Made by a program: the position numbers and the translations under genes. DNA of 64,000 nucleotides, from positions 1 to 64,000 of the forward strand of contig JASBUI010000013.1 of the NCBI GenBank assembly GCA_030148005.1. Reading direction: 5' to 3'. The stretch is from Paracoccaceae bacterium. Its GTDB lineage: Bacteria; Pseudomonadota; Alphaproteobacteria; Rhodobacterales; Rhodobacteraceae. The notes beneath the pieces were generated by a model. It made no database searches. It worked only from the letters and a program-made list of their open reading frames with translations, and was not told the DNA's origin. Shown here in pieces: positions 8,493 through 17,095 of the stretch (positions are counted from its first letter, which is position 1; each line of letters starts with the position of its first letter).

Positions 8493-9194
8493 ATGATGAT
8501 CGCCGCCGCAACCCGCCTTTTCACTGCCCTGACAATCAGCGCCGCAATCGCTTTGCCCGCCGCGGCGCATCAGACCATCAAGGCCGTCGATGACACGATG
8601 CTGGAACGTGAGACGTATTTTCAGCCGATGGGCGGCGTTGAGCCGCCAAAGTTTTCGCTGGCGGATGCAGATGGCAAGCCGGTCCAGTCTTCGGATTTCA
8701 AGGGCAAGGTCGTGGTTCTGAACTTTGTCTATACCAACTGCACCGACGTCTGCCCCGTGCATTCCCAAAAGATCGCTGACATCCAGTCGAAGATCAACGA
8801 AACGCCGATGAAGGACATGGTGCAGTTCGTCACTGTGACCACCGATCCGGTCAAGGATGATGCGGGCGTGATGCGCGCGTTTCCCGAATGGCACGGGCTG
8901 GATACTTCGAACTGGGTTTTCCTGACGCGCAAACCCGGCGAGCCCGAGGATGCAACGCGCAAGCTGGCCAAAGAGTTCGGGGTGATGTTCACCCCTTCGG
9001 ACGATGGTGAGGTGCAGACCCACGCGGCGGTGACATACATCCTTGACCGCGAAGGGCGCCTTGCGGCCAAGTTTCACGGGCTGGAGTTTGAGACGGTGAA
9101 CGCGGTGATCTACATCAACGGGTTGATCAACGTGGGCAAGCATGTGCCGGGCGATGACGGCTGGTGGGCGCGCCTGAAAGCAACATTCAACTGA
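8493..9194 (+). CDS. SCO1/SenC-family copper chaperone
   Basis: With the start at 8493 (GGAG upstream) the protein has 233 residues and an N-terminal signal sequence ending LPAAAHQ. The copper-binding motif CTDVC (Cys83 and Cys87, CxxxC) and the distal His in QTHAAVTYIL are present, as in SCO proteins that insert copper in the CuA site of cytochrome oxidase subunit II. An ATG at 8406 overlaps the tlpA stop and is the other possible start, but it would place 29 hydrophilic residues before the signal peptide. It lies within a thiol-redox operon with a copper-type promoter. Confidence 0.9.
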   Translation: MMIAAATRLFTALTISAAIALPAAAHQTIKAVDDTMLERETYFQPMGGVEPPKFSLADADGKPVQSSDFKGKVVVLNFVYTNCTDVCPVHSQKIADIQSKINETPMKDMVQFVTVTTDPVKDDAGVMRAFPEWHGLDTSNWVFLTRKPGEPEDATRKLAKEFGVMFTPSDDGEVQTHAAVTYILDREGRLAAKFHGLEFETVNAVIYINGLINVGKHVPGDDGWWARLKATFN

Positions 9195-9258
9195 TCACGG
9201 GCGCCCGCGGCAGCAACCCGCCAAGGGCGCTTCGGGGCGAGGTAAGGAAGACAAACGC

Positions 9259-9996
9259 ATGCTGGACATCTCGGGTATCGGAATCATGGCCGCCTTTCTG
9301 GCAGGCGCGATTTCGTTTCTGTCGCCTTGTGTTCTACCGCTTGTGCCGGGCTATGTGTCCTACATCGCGGGGCAACCGGGGCAGGTGGGCCAGTCGCGCG
9401 GTGTGGCCGCACGCGCCGGGGCGCTTGGGCTAAGCCTGTTCTTTGTCCTTGGGTTTTCGACCGTCTTCATCGCTCTTGGGGCGGGGGCAAGCGCGCTTGG
9501 CTCGCTCCTTTTGACGTGGCGCACCGAATTGAACCTTTTGGGCGGGGCGATCATCATCCTTTTTGGATTGGTGATGCTGGGCGTCTTTCGCTTTGGTGCC
9601 TTCAGCCGCGATACCCGCTTTAACCTCGACATACCTGGCGGGCGCCCGCTGGGGGCTTATGTTCTGGGGCTGGCTTTTGCCTTTGGCTGGACGCCCTGCA
9701 TCGGACCCATCCTGGGGGCGATCCTGACCGTCAGCGCCAATTCTGCAAGCCTGTCGGATGGTATATGGCTTTTGGCGATCTATTCGGCCGGCCTTGGCGT
9801 GCCATTTCTTTTTGCCGCCTTCTTTACCGATGTGATCGCGGCGCGCGTGCGTGCCATCGGTAAGGCGGGCCGGCTTCTATACAAAGGCGCGGGCGTGATC
9901 ATGGTGATCATGGGCGTTGCGGTGATGACCGGACAGCTGTCGCGCTTTGCCTATTGGCTGCTTGGAAGTTTCCCGTTTCTGGCAGAAATCGGTTGA
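9259..9996 (+). CDS. ccdA: CcdA-type thiol-electron transporter
   Basis: This 245-residue protein has six predicted transmembrane helices. It belongs to the CcdA/DsbD-beta family, which carries electrons across the membrane to periplasmic thioredoxins. The two conserved cysteines are visible: FLSPCVLPLVPGY in helix 1 and GWTPCIGPILGAIL in helix 4. The ATG follows AGGAAG at a good distance. It is the electron donor expected for the CcmG-like and TlpA-like proteins encoded just upstream, and indirectly for SCO. Confidence 0.93.
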   Translation: MLDISGIGIMAAFLAGAISFLSPCVLPLVPGYVSYIAGQPGQVGQSRGVAARAGALGLSLFFVLGFSTVFIALGAGASALGSLLLTWRTELNLLGGAIIILFGLVMLGVFRFGAFSRDTRFNLDIPGGRPLGAYVLGLAFAFGWTPCIGPILGAILTVSANSASLSDGIWLLAIYSAGLGVPFLFAAFFTDVIAARVRAIGKAGRLLYKGAGVIMVIMGVAVMTGQLSRFAYWLLGSFPFLAEIG

Positions 9997-10048
9997 TCCC
10001 GGGACGGGCGCAGAAATCAATCCCATTGGACGTTTAAGGAAGACATAG

Positions 10049-10543
10049 ATGAACAGCAAAATTCTTATCGGTGCAGTTCTGGCCGCCGCCGTGGCGGGCG
10101 GGGCATGGTATGTTTTGGCCCCGAAGGGGGCGCCAGAGGCCACCGGGGTTGCCGGAAGCGAAGCGGCGGCGCCGACAGATGTTCTGGCGACAAACGGCCT
10201 TCACTGGCACGTCGACCTTGAGGTCTATGTCAACGGCGCGCGCCAGCAGGTTCCCAGCAACATTGGTGTCGGGGCGGGTTACTCGGGCAAACCAACCTAT
10301 GACGCAAGGCACGGGATGGCGGGGATGCACACGCATGACCCCGACGGCGAGGTGCATCTGGAGTTTGCAGGTCGCGTTACGCGCGATGACACGCGCCTTG
10401 GCACCTTCTTTTCTATCTGGGGAAAGTCATTTGCCGACTATGGCAGCCGCGTGATCATGAAGGTCAACGGCAAGGAAACGGACGCGGGCGAAAACTATGC
10501 GATGCAGGACGGCGACAAGATCATCCTGTCGTTCTTTCCCTAA
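10049..10543 (+). CDS. small exported or anchored His/Met-rich protein, putative metal binder
   Basis: I cannot name this family. The 164-residue protein has an N-terminal hydrophobic segment (ILIGAVLAAAVAGGAWYVL), a short linker rich in Ala and Glu, and then a compact domain. The domain opens with HWHVDLEVYVNG (His52, His54) and contains GMAGMHTHDPDGEVHLE (Met90, Met93, His94, His96, His103). Paired His and Met in an exported domain suggest a copper site. The gene follows ccdA by 52 bases, has AAGGAAG before its ATG and ends the operon with the copper-type promoter. A role in copper holding or delivery to an oxidase is an inference. Confidence 0.7.
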   Translation: MNSKILIGAVLAAAVAGGAWYVLAPKGAPEATGVAGSEAAAPTDVLATNGLHWHVDLEVYVNGARQQVPSNIGVGAGYSGKPTYDARHGMAGMHTHDPDGEVHLEFAGRVTRDDTRLGTFFSIWGKSFADYGSRVIMKVNGKETDAGENYAMQDGDKIILSFFP

Positions 10544-10553
10544 AAGGGTAGGA

Positions 10554-10586
10554 GCCTCCGGCGGGGATATTTGAGCCACAAAGAAG
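10554..10586 (+). repeat. dispersed convergent-junction repeat, copy 1
   Basis: The core GGGGATATTTGAGCCACAAA followed by GAAG occurs here and, inverted, at 54515-54544. It lies 10 bases after the stop of the His/Met-rich protein gene and 15 bases before the stop of the convergent tetR. A related variant is at 21451 and 48555. Confidence 0.7.
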
Positions 10587-10601
10587 GGGCAGGTTTTTCG
10601 T

Positions 10602-11219
10602 CTAGTCGTCAGGCGGGATCAGCCCCAGGCCGCGCAGGTAGATGCCGATGCCGGTCTCCAGCAGGTCCTCTGGTGGAAAGGGGCTTTTGGTTCCGGGTGA
10701 GCCGCGCGCGAAAAGTTCGACGACGCCGTGGCTCATCGCCCAGATATGGGCCGAGAACATCTGGGCGGGGGGGCGTTTGTCGGCCGGAATGTGCTGGGAC
10801 AGATCGCTGGCCGCTTTCTGAAGAACGCCCAAGGCGCGGTTGGCGACAAGGGCCAGCTCTGGCGTTCGGTTGATCGAAATGCCGCTTTCGAACATTGCCA
10901 CGTAGTGACCGGGATACTTGCGGGCAAAGGCAAGATAGGCGCGGCCCGTCGCCTCAAAGGCGGCAAGCGCCGAGGGTTGGCCATCGGCATAGGCAAAATC
11001 CATCAGATCGCCAAAAATCTCATAGCCCTGACGCGCGGCCTCGGCGATGAGGTCTTCGCGGCCTGCAAAATGCCGGTAGACGGCGGCAGGGGTGACGCCG
11101 GCGGTTTTTGCCGCTTCGGACAGGGTAAAGCCGGTTGGCCCCTTTTCTTCGATCAGGGAAAGCGCAGCCTCGACCAGCGCGGTGCGCAGGTTGCCGTGGT
11201 GATAGCCGCGTTTAGACAT
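10602..11219 (-). CDS. TetR-family transcriptional regulator
   Basis: This 205-residue protein has a TetR N-terminal helix-turn-helix (GFTLSEAAKTAGVTPAAVYRHFAGREDLIAE) and a TetR C-terminal ligand domain with WAMSHGVVELFARG. The start MSKRGYHHG at 11219 is typical of this subgroup; the ORF-track start adds 35 residues without support. Its first 8 bases overlap the end of ppk2, so it is translated from the ppk2 transcript. The ligand and targets are unknown, although control of its own operon is likely for the family. Confidence 0.9.
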   Translation of the reverse strand: MSKRGYHHGNLRTALVEAALSLIEEKGPTGFTLSEAAKTAGVTPAAVYRHFAGREDLIAEAARQGYEIFGDLMDFAYADGQPSALAAFEATGRAYLAFARKYPGHYVAMFESGISINRTPELALVANRALGVLQKAASDLSQHIPADKRPPAQMFSAHIWAMSHGVVELFARGSPGTKSPFPPEDLLETGIGIYLRGLGLIPPDD

Positions 11220-12081
11220 CCCAGATGTCGGGCCCGCCGCAAATAGTTGGATCAGGCGCGCGGGCGATGGCGGCGTCCTTTCCGGCATAGTCAATCTGGT
11301 GAAGAACGGTGCGGATCGCGGCAAGGCGGGCGCGGCGCTTGTCGTCAGAGCGAATGATCGTCCACGGCGCGACGGGGGTGTGAGATCGCTGAAATGTTTC
11401 GACTATCGCGGCCGAGTATTCACGCCACCTGTTCAGGCCTTCAACGTCGATCCATGATAGTTTCCAGTGCTTTAGCCGGTCGTCTTCGCGCGATAGAAGG
11501 CGGCGAAGCTGTTCGGCGCGCCCGACGTTCAGCCAGAATTTGACAAGGTGGATGCCATCCTGAACAAGCGCCTCTTCGAAGTTGGGAAGCTGGCCAAAGA
11601 AAACCTCTCGCTGGGTGTCGGTGGAGAACTCGAAGACACGCTCGACCACGGCGCGGTTGTACCACGAGCGATCAAAAAAGGCGATCTCGCCGCCTGCAGG
11701 CAGGTGGGCAACATAGCGCTGGAAGTACCATGATGACGCTTCGCGTTCCGTCGGCTTGGGAAGGGCAATGACTTGTGCGCCGCGAGGATTAAGATACTCA
11801 CGGAACCGTTTGATTGTGCCGCCTTTTCCGGCTGCATCGCGCCCTTCGAAAAGGATTGCGACGCGCGCGCCACTTTCCTTGACCCAAGACTGCAGTTTTC
11901 CAAGTTCGATCTGAAGATCGTAAAGCTCTTCTTCATACTGCTTGCGCGGCATGCGCTTGTCATAGGGATAGTCGGGGTTGAGGATGTCCTTCTTGCCCGC
12001 CGCTTTGATGACATCGCGAAGCTCTTGCGGGGCGGTTTCATTGTAAAAGCGGCTGACGGCGCCGTCGAAAGGTTTGGACAT
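11212..12081 (-). CDS. ppk2: polyphosphate kinase 2 (PPK2 family)
   Basis: This 289-residue one-domain PPK2 transfers phosphate between polyphosphate and nucleoside diphosphates. It shows the Walker A motif FEGRDAAGKGG, the lid sequence KPTEREASSWYFQRYV and the Walker B region FFDRSWYNRAVVERV. The start at 12081 (MSKPFDG) is the usual family start; upstream Met codons look spurious. Whether GDP or ADP is preferred cannot be read from the sequence. Its stop overlaps the tetR start, so the two form an operon. Confidence 0.93.
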   Translation of the reverse strand: MSKPFDGAVSRFYNETAPQELRDVIKAAGKKDILNPDYPYDKRMPRKQYEEELYDLQIELGKLQSWVKESGARVAILFEGRDAAGKGGTIKRFREYLNPRGAQVIALPKPTEREASSWYFQRYVAHLPAGGEIAFFDRSWYNRAVVERVFEFSTDTQREVFFGQLPNFEEALVQDGIHLVKFWLNVGRAEQLRRLLSREDDRLKHWKLSWIDVEGLNRWREYSAAIVETFQRSHTPVAPWTIIRSDDKRRARLAAIRTVLHQIDYAGKDAAIARAPDPTICGGPDIWDV

Positions 12082-12126
12082 CACTGAAACTCCGGTCATT
12101 GGCGGCACTATGGGCGAGGGGGACGC

Positions 12127-13098
12127 CTAGCGCAATCCGGCGCGCGCGGCGGCGCGGTCGATTGCGGCGCGAACTTCGCCCTCGGCCACATGGTGCGGCA
12201 TATGTCCGACACCGGGCAGGGTGACAAGGTTGGCTTGGGCTATCTGCCGCGCCAGCGGGATGGCGTGAATGTCGATCGGGACCGTGGTGTCGGCGGTTCC
12301 ATGGATCAATTCCGTTGGCACAGCAATTTCGGGGTAGCGGGGCTGCTGACGCGTTATTTCCTCTTTCAGGCTGACGCGGTGGTCTGCGTTTGCCGAAAGG
12401 CTGGCGCGGCGCAGCGTCAGACCGACGCCGATATAGTCGCCATAGCCTGGCGGAACATCCTGAGGCGCGAAAATCTCTGCCAGGGCGGCCTCGACCCGGG
12501 GCTGGCCGACAAAGGCGGTCAGAAAGGGCACCGCAAGGCGCTGGCCCAGCTTTGATGAGGTCAGTTTGTAATACCCCGAAAGCCCGCCCTTCCAGCGCTG
12601 TGATCCGGCCGAAACAAGGACAAGTGCCGAAAGGTTCTCGGGGCGTTCGAGGGCCCATGCAAGGGCCACGGCCCCGCCATAGCTTTGGCCCAGAACAATT
12701 GGGCGAGGCGCGCCAAGCTGGGCCGCGGCCGCCTGCAGAAGGCGCGCCTGATCGCCGATCGCTTCGGCGCCTTTTGGCAGGCGCTCGCTCCATCCAAGGC
12801 CGGGGCGGTCAAAGGCAATGACGCGGTAGTTGTCTTTCAGTTTTTCCACCAGCGAAAAGGTGAAATCGCGGGCATTGCCCGACAGCCCGTGGATCAACAC
12901 CAGATCGGGGCCAGAGCCTTCGACATGGGCGTGAACGGCCGTTCCGCCAACGTCGATGATGCGCCCGGTCGGGGGATAGGCCGCTTCGGCCTCTGCCTCG
13001 CGCTGCGCTGCGCGCTCGCCGACGTAGACCACCGATCCGATCAATGCACCAAGCGCGGCAAGCGAAAGCGCCTTACGTCCCGATTTTCGAAAGATCAT
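12127..13098 (-). CDS. membrane-anchored alpha/beta-fold hydrolase
   Basis: This 323-residue protein has an N-terminal hydrophobic anchor ([18 protein letters not shown]) followed by an alpha/beta hydrolase domain. The oxyanion segment is [10 protein letters not shown], the nucleophile elbow [10 protein letters not shown] and the catalytic His lies in PGVGHMPHH. An Asp in HGTADTTVP completes a likely triad. The start at 13098 overlaps the 3' end of metA by 26 bases on the same strand, which suggests co-transcription. The substrate cannot be assigned. Confidence 0.88.
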   Translation of the reverse strand: MIFRKSGRKALSLAALGALIGSVVYVGERAAQREAEAEAAYPPTGRIIDVGGTAVHAHVEGSGPDLVLIHGLSGNARDFTFSLVEKLKDNYRVIAFDRPGLGWSERLPKGAEAIGDQARLLQAAAAQLGAPRPIVLGQSYGGAVALAWALERPENLSALVLVSAGSQRWKGGLSGYYKLTSSKLGQRLAVPFLTAFVGQPRVEAALAEIFAPQDVPPGYGDYIGVGLTLRRASLSANADHRVSLKEEITRQQPRYPEIAVPTELIHGTADTTVPIDIHAIPLARQIAQANLVTLPGVGHMPHHVAEGEVRAAIDRAAARAGLR

Positions 13099-13990
13099 AG
13101 CTTGTCGACTGGTAAATCTGGTTGATCCAGTTGCCGTAAAGCAGGTGGGCATGGCTGCGCCAACGGTTCTGCGGCGTTCTAGAGGGGTCATCGTCGGGAT
13201 AATAGTTAAGCGGCACGTTGATCGGCGTGCCTTCGGCGACGTCGCGATCATACTCTTGCTTCAGCGTATCGCTGTCATACTCGAAATGGTTGAAGATATA
13301 GAGGGCGCGGTGGCCGGGATCTTCAACAAGGCAGGGCCCAACCTCGCGCGAGCCCAGTAGCGTGGTCAGCCCATCGGCGGCCTCTATCTCGTTCTGGCGC
13401 ATTTCGGTCCAGCGGCTGACAGGGATCACGCAGTCATCCGAGAACCCGCGCAAATACGGGCTTTGCGGTGCAAGGTTGCTGTGCCGGAAGCAGCCAAAGG
13501 CCTTGGCGTCCAGCATGTGCTTTTCGACACCATGGAAATGGTTGATCATCGCCATGCCGCCCCAGCAGACGCCAAAGGTGGAATGCACGTTGGTCTGCGT
13601 CCAATCCATCACCTCGGTCAGTTCCTGCCAGTATGTCACCTCGGAAAACGGCAGATGTTCGATCGGCGCGCCGGTGATGATCAGCCCGTCAAACTTTTCC
13701 TCGCGCACCTCGCTGAAGGGGCGATAGAAAGCCTCCATATGTTCGGCGGCGGTGTTGCGGGTCTGATGTTCGCTCATCCGGATGAGGCTAAGCTCAATCT
13801 GAAGCGGGGTTGCGCCGATCAGGCGCGCGAACTGGTTCTCGGTCTGGATCTTCTTGGGCATCAGGTTAAGAAGCCCGATGCGCAAGGGGCGGATATCCTG
13901 ACGCGCGGCATCGCTGTCTGACATCACCATCACGCCCTCTTTGGAGAGGACTTTGAAGGCGGGCAGGTCAGAAGGGATGGTAATTGGCAT
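13073..13990 (-). CDS. metA: homoserine O-acetyltransferase (MetA type)
   Basis: This 305-residue enzyme of the MetA (HTS) family activates homoserine for methionine synthesis. The nucleophilic Cys142 is in FGVCWGGMA and the conserved His/Glu pair is in FNHFEYD. Position 111 is Glu (GAPIEHLPF). In characterised homologues Glu at this site favours acetyl-CoA and Gly favours succinyl-CoA, so an acetyltransferase is predicted despite the succinyltransferase-like fold. The leader before the ATG is too short for a SAM-II riboswitch. The downstream hydrolase gene overlaps it. Confidence 0.93.
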   Translation of the reverse strand: MPITIPSDLPAFKVLSKEGVMVMSDSDAARQDIRPLRIGLLNLMPKKIQTENQFARLIGATPLQIELSLIRMSEHQTRNTAAEHMEAFYRPFSEVREEKFDGLIITGAPIEHLPFSEVTYWQELTEVMDWTQTNVHSTFGVCWGGMAMINHFHGVEKHMLDAKAFGCFRHSNLAPQSPYLRGFSDDCVIPVSRWTEMRQNEIEAADGLTTLLGSREVGPCLVEDPGHRALYIFNHFEYDSDTLKQEYDRDVAEGTPINVPLNYYPDDDPSRTPQNRWRSHAHLLYGNWINQIYQSTSYDLSKIGT

Positions 13991-14029
13991 CAGAAGGCTC
14001 CGTCGGGAGGGTCAGAGATAGAGGCGTGA

Positions 14030-14887
14030 TCAGTTGGCTGCAAGGGCGCCGGCGATCATCTGATTGAAATCCTCGACCGTTTTGACCTTTGCGACATCCT
14101 GCGCCGATACGCTGACGCCCCATTTGGCCATCTCGCGATAGCGCGGCTGGCGATGCGAAAGCGCTTGGGAATAGGTCCAGCGGACAAAGTCATCTGGATT
14201 AACTTTGCTCTCTTCCGTGTTGTTGTTGCTTAGATATTCCTGCCATTTCTGGGTCAGAAACTCTGGCTGATAGTACATCGGCTTGGGCGCGCGATCAAAG
14301 CGGCGGATCAACTCTTCGCTGTGATTGTCATCGCCTTCGATCCAGACCATCAGCATGTTTTGCGACAGCGCGTTCAAGAGCGGATCGTCCGGGTCCGAGG
14401 GATCGGCAACCTCGCAGATGGAGCCGCCGCTGTCGCAGACAAAGTTGTCGTAGTCGTAAAGATCCTTGGCCCGGCTGATGAAATGGGCGCTGTCCATCAG
14501 CGCGGCAACTTCGGCCTTGGCATGTTGTTCCTGCCGGTGCTGGTATTCGGCAAAGGGCAGGCCGCCCATGTCCTGCGCGCCGGGCTTGCCCAGATAGGTC
14601 GAAAGCGGCGCAAGATTGTTGAAGGTGATGTTCGAGGCGATATAGATCGAATCCGAGCGCAGGAGTTCGGCCAGAAACGGCGTCTTCATCGCCTCTTTCT
14701 TGAAGTTGTCGACGATATGCTCGCCCATATAGCGCGTGCCGATCCGGTAATCGACAGAGTAGTGGAACCAGCCGCCGCCGCAGCGAAGCAGGTTCGCCAG
14801 ATGGGTTTTGCCGAGGCCCGACATGCCAAAAAGCAGGACCCGCTTTTGCGGAGCTGCCAGCCAATCCTGCGCCGAATTATAGATCAT
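14030..14887 (-). CDS. P-loop ATPase/kinase-like protein of unknown function
   Basis: This 285-residue protein begins with a P-loop (LLFGMSGLGKTHLANLLR, Walker A GMSGLGKT) and has no signal peptide, so it is cytoplasmic. Other stretches include WFHYSVDYRIGTRYMGEHI and DLYDYDNFVCDSGGSICEV. The family cannot be named from memory, though the layout resembles nucleotide kinases acting on small molecules. It lies 39 bases upstream of metA on the same strand, so they may be co-transcribed. Near the C-terminus, SQALSHRQPRYREMAKWG may be a substrate or partner region. Confidence 0.75.
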   Translation of the reverse strand: MIYNSAQDWLAAPQKRVLLFGMSGLGKTHLANLLRCGGGWFHYSVDYRIGTRYMGEHIVDNFKKEAMKTPFLAELLRSDSIYIASNITFNNLAPLSTYLGKPGAQDMGGLPFAEYQHRQEQHAKAEVAALMDSAHFISRAKDLYDYDNFVCDSGGSICEVADPSDPDDPLLNALSQNMLMVWIEGDDNHSEELIRRFDRAPKPMYYQPEFLTQKWQEYLSNNNTEESKVNPDDFVRWTYSQALSHRQPRYREMAKWGVSVSAQDVAKVKTVEDFNQMIAGALAAN

Positions 14888-14940
14888 GCCTATCGCCTTG
14901 GTTGTTTGGGCCTTGTGGTAACGGGCCAGGCGGCATTGTT

Positions 14941-15855
14941 CTAGAAGAATTTTTTGCGCGCCGCCCGGAGCACCCGCCCGTCAAGGACGATCATCCCGAT
15001 GGCCAAAAGGGCAAAGCCCCCATAGGCCTCTGGCGCAAGCGTCTCACCCAGAACTACCGTGCCAAGGACAATGGCCACTGGCGGGATCAAAAGGGTGCAC
15101 AGCATCAGGTTGCCACTGCCGGCCATGGCCAGCACCCGGTAGTAAAGCAGATAGGCAATGGCCGTTGCGATGCCGGCAATAAAGGCAATCGCGCCCCATG
15201 TGACGGGCATAAGATCAAAGCGAAAGGGGCCTTCGGCGATCCATGCAAGCGGCACCATGAAGATGGCGCTGCCCGTCAGCATTCCGGCGGCGGCAACTTG
15301 CGGGGAAAGCCCCGAGAGGCGCGCGCGTCCCCATGCGCTGGCAAATGCATAGGAAAGCGTTGCGCCCAGAACCGCCAGCTGCGCAAGCGAGCGCAGATCG
15401 AAGTTGCTTAGCGCGCCGGGGCCGATGGCAATGGCGGCACCGGCAAAGCCAATGGAAACGCCCACAAAGCGGCGCATCGTCAGCCTTTCGTCGGCAAATA
15501 CGGCGGCGGCCACGAGTATTCCAAAGATCGCCGTGGTCGAGTTCAGGATCGAGGTGAGGCCCGTTTCAATATGAAGCTGCCCCCATGCCAAGAGATTGAA
15601 GGGAATGACGTTGTTCAAAGCGCCCATCACCAAAAGGCTGGCCCAAAGCTTTGGATCCCGGGGCAGGGGCATCCGGCGCAGAAAAATGACGATCCACAGG
15701 ATCAAGGCGCCCCAAAAGACACGGTGGGCCACTGTTGTCAGCGGCCCGATCTCGTTCAGGGCAAGGCGCACGGCCAGAAACGATCCACCCCATATGACCG
15801 AGAGCAGCAAAAGTTCTGTCCAGGCCCGCGCGCTAAGTGATTTCTGAGGTGTCAT
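14941..15855 (-). CDS. DMT/EamA-family transporter
   Basis: This 304-residue inner-membrane protein has ten predicted helices in two EamA repeats. The first contains LLLSVIWGGSFLAVRLALNEIGPL and the second LGATLSYAFASAWGRARLSG. EamA proteins export or exchange metabolites such as amino acids; the substrate cannot be deduced. It is transcribed toward the P-loop gene with a 53-base gap. Confidence 0.9.
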   Translation of the reverse strand: MTPQKSLSARAWTELLLLSVIWGGSFLAVRLALNEIGPLTTVAHRVFWGALILWIVIFLRRMPLPRDPKLWASLLVMGALNNVIPFNLLAWGQLHIETGLTSILNSTTAIFGILVAAAVFADERLTMRRFVGVSIGFAGAAIAIGPGALSNFDLRSLAQLAVLGATLSYAFASAWGRARLSGLSPQVAAAGMLTGSAIFMVPLAWIAEGPFRFDLMPVTWGAIAFIAGIATAIAYLLYYRVLAMAGSGNLMLCTLLIPPVAIVLGTVVLGETLAPEAYGGFALLAIGMIVLDGRVLRAARKKFF

Positions 15856-15905
15856 CTTGTCGGCTTACGCCGAAACAAAGTTCCGCGCGACCCGGAAATT
15901 GCGCG

Positions 15906-15940
15906 AAAAAAATGGGGGGCCTGCAAGCGCAGAGCCCCCC
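15906..15940 (-). terminator. Rho-independent terminator of the FadL-like gene
   Basis: Read on the minus strand, GGGGGGC and GCCCCCC pair in a GC-rich hairpin, extended by a short inner stem, and are followed by a run of seven T residues. It lies 41 bases after the stop of the outer membrane protein gene. Confidence 0.88.
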
Positions 15941-15980
15941 GTCACTCGTGAATGGTGTTGGTCTTAGGTAGTTTTAATAT

Positions 15981-17003
15981 TTAGAAGCTCACGCCGACGC
16001 GGATACCCGCGGCAAGCGCCTTGTTACCGGTCCAGGTCACGGCGCCGAAGTTCTGGTCGCCCAGCTTGGCATAGGTCACACCAGCGGTAATTTTCGCATT
16101 ACCGTTCGTGTAGGTTGCGCCAAGGCCAATGCTGGTCGAACCCGTTGTCGGGGCAAGGGGCGTTGTTGTCGGACGGTTGCCCGGCTTTTCATAGCCAAGG
16201 GTGACCGCTGCGGACCAGTTTTCGTTGAACTTGCGGCCCAGACCGATCGAATAGGTCGTCGTGTTGCCGGTGAAGTTCGCATAGGTCTTTGTCGGCGTCG
16301 TGACGTTGAAGCCGTCCCAGCCAGCGTAGCGGATCGAACCAAACAACAGCGTGTTTGCCGCGATACCGGTCTGTGCCTCAAGGTTCCAGCTTTGCGGCGT
16401 CACGATATTAAAGTTGACCGCACCGCCGTTTTCAGTGCCCGACATCTTGTTCGTGATCTTGCTGTTGTAAGTCAAAGATACGCGCATGGCGATCTCGGGC
16501 TTTTCATACGCAACGCCAACAAGATAGCCGACATTGTACTTGCTGGACGCGGTCAGATTATCCGGCGGGGAGACGATGGTTCCGTTCAGTTTCTGAAAAC
16601 GCAGACCGCCATGGATGCTGAAGTTGTTTGCCATCTTGTAACGGCCGACCGCGGTCAGCGCCTGGCTTTTGACATCCGCGCCTGCTCCGCCGAAGGGAGC
16701 ACCGGCTGGATATTGCACACTTGCGCCAAAGGGCTGATCCGCGATCAGCGCAAATGACAATGCGTCGCCCATGTTCTGTTTATAGGCAAAGCCCAATTGA
16801 GTGTAGGATTGCAGTGGATCGCCACCAAAGTTTCCGTTTGCCGTCGGATTGACGGTTCCAAAGGAAAATTCGGCATATGCGCCGGATGCGCCGCCCTCTT
16901 CAAAAAGCGCGCGGATCGATTGCCCGGAACGATCTACGCCCCCAGCATGAGCAGCACCGGCTATGAGTGAAATAGCCCCTGCTGTAATTGCAAGATGTTT
17001 CAT
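15981..17003 (-). CDS. FadL/OmpP1-family outer membrane protein
   Basis: This 340-residue protein has a Sec signal peptide (KHLAITAGAISLIAGAAHA) and many alternating beta-strand segments. It ends in Phe (GIRVGVSF), as outer membrane barrels do. The hatch-like N-terminus GGVDRSGQSIRALFEEGG and the overall pattern match the FadL/OmpP1/TodX family for hydrophobic substrate uptake. It is shorter than E. coli FadL (about 420 residues). Codon use and the strong terminator suggest high expression. The substrate is unknown. Confidence 0.83.
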   Translation of the reverse strand: MKHLAITAGAISLIAGAAHAGGVDRSGQSIRALFEEGGASGAYAEFSFGTVNPTANGNFGGDPLQSYTQLGFAYKQNMGDALSFALIADQPFGASVQYPAGAPFGGAGADVKSQALTAVGRYKMANNFSIHGGLRFQKLNGTIVSPPDNLTASSKYNVGYLVGVAYEKPEIAMRVSLTYNSKITNKMSGTENGGAVNFNIVTPQSWNLEAQTGIAANTLLFGSIRYAGWDGFNVTTPTKTYANFTGNTTTYSIGLGRKFNENWSAAVTLGYEKPGNRPTTTPLAPTTGSTSIGLGATYTNGNAKITAGVTYAKLGDQNFGAVTWTGNKALAAGIRVGVSF

Positions 17004-17036
17004 TTTCTTTCCCTGTCGAGTGGTGGTTTCTTAAGA

Positions 17037-17066
17037 ATTCTATAAAAGGCGTACTCGTTACAACAA
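17037..17066 (-). promoter_or_regulatory. possible sigma-70 promoter of the FadL-like gene
   Basis: On the minus strand, TTGTTG and TAGAAT are separated by 18 bases and lie 34 bases upstream of the ATG at 17003. The match to consensus is moderate. Confidence 0.4.
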
Positions 17067-17095
17067 AGATTGACGCAAGGTCATCCGACGTAGCG

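Noticed and set aside
12038-12793. 251-residue ORF on the minus strand within the hydrolase gene
   Set aside because: It is a shadow frame of the alpha/beta hydrolase at 12127-13098, which has clear family motifs; this frame has skewed Arg/Pro content.
13991-14029. SAM-II riboswitch upstream of metA
   Set aside because: This riboswitch often precedes metA in alphaproteobacteria, but only 39 bases separate metA from the next gene and no pseudoknot-like pairing is visible.
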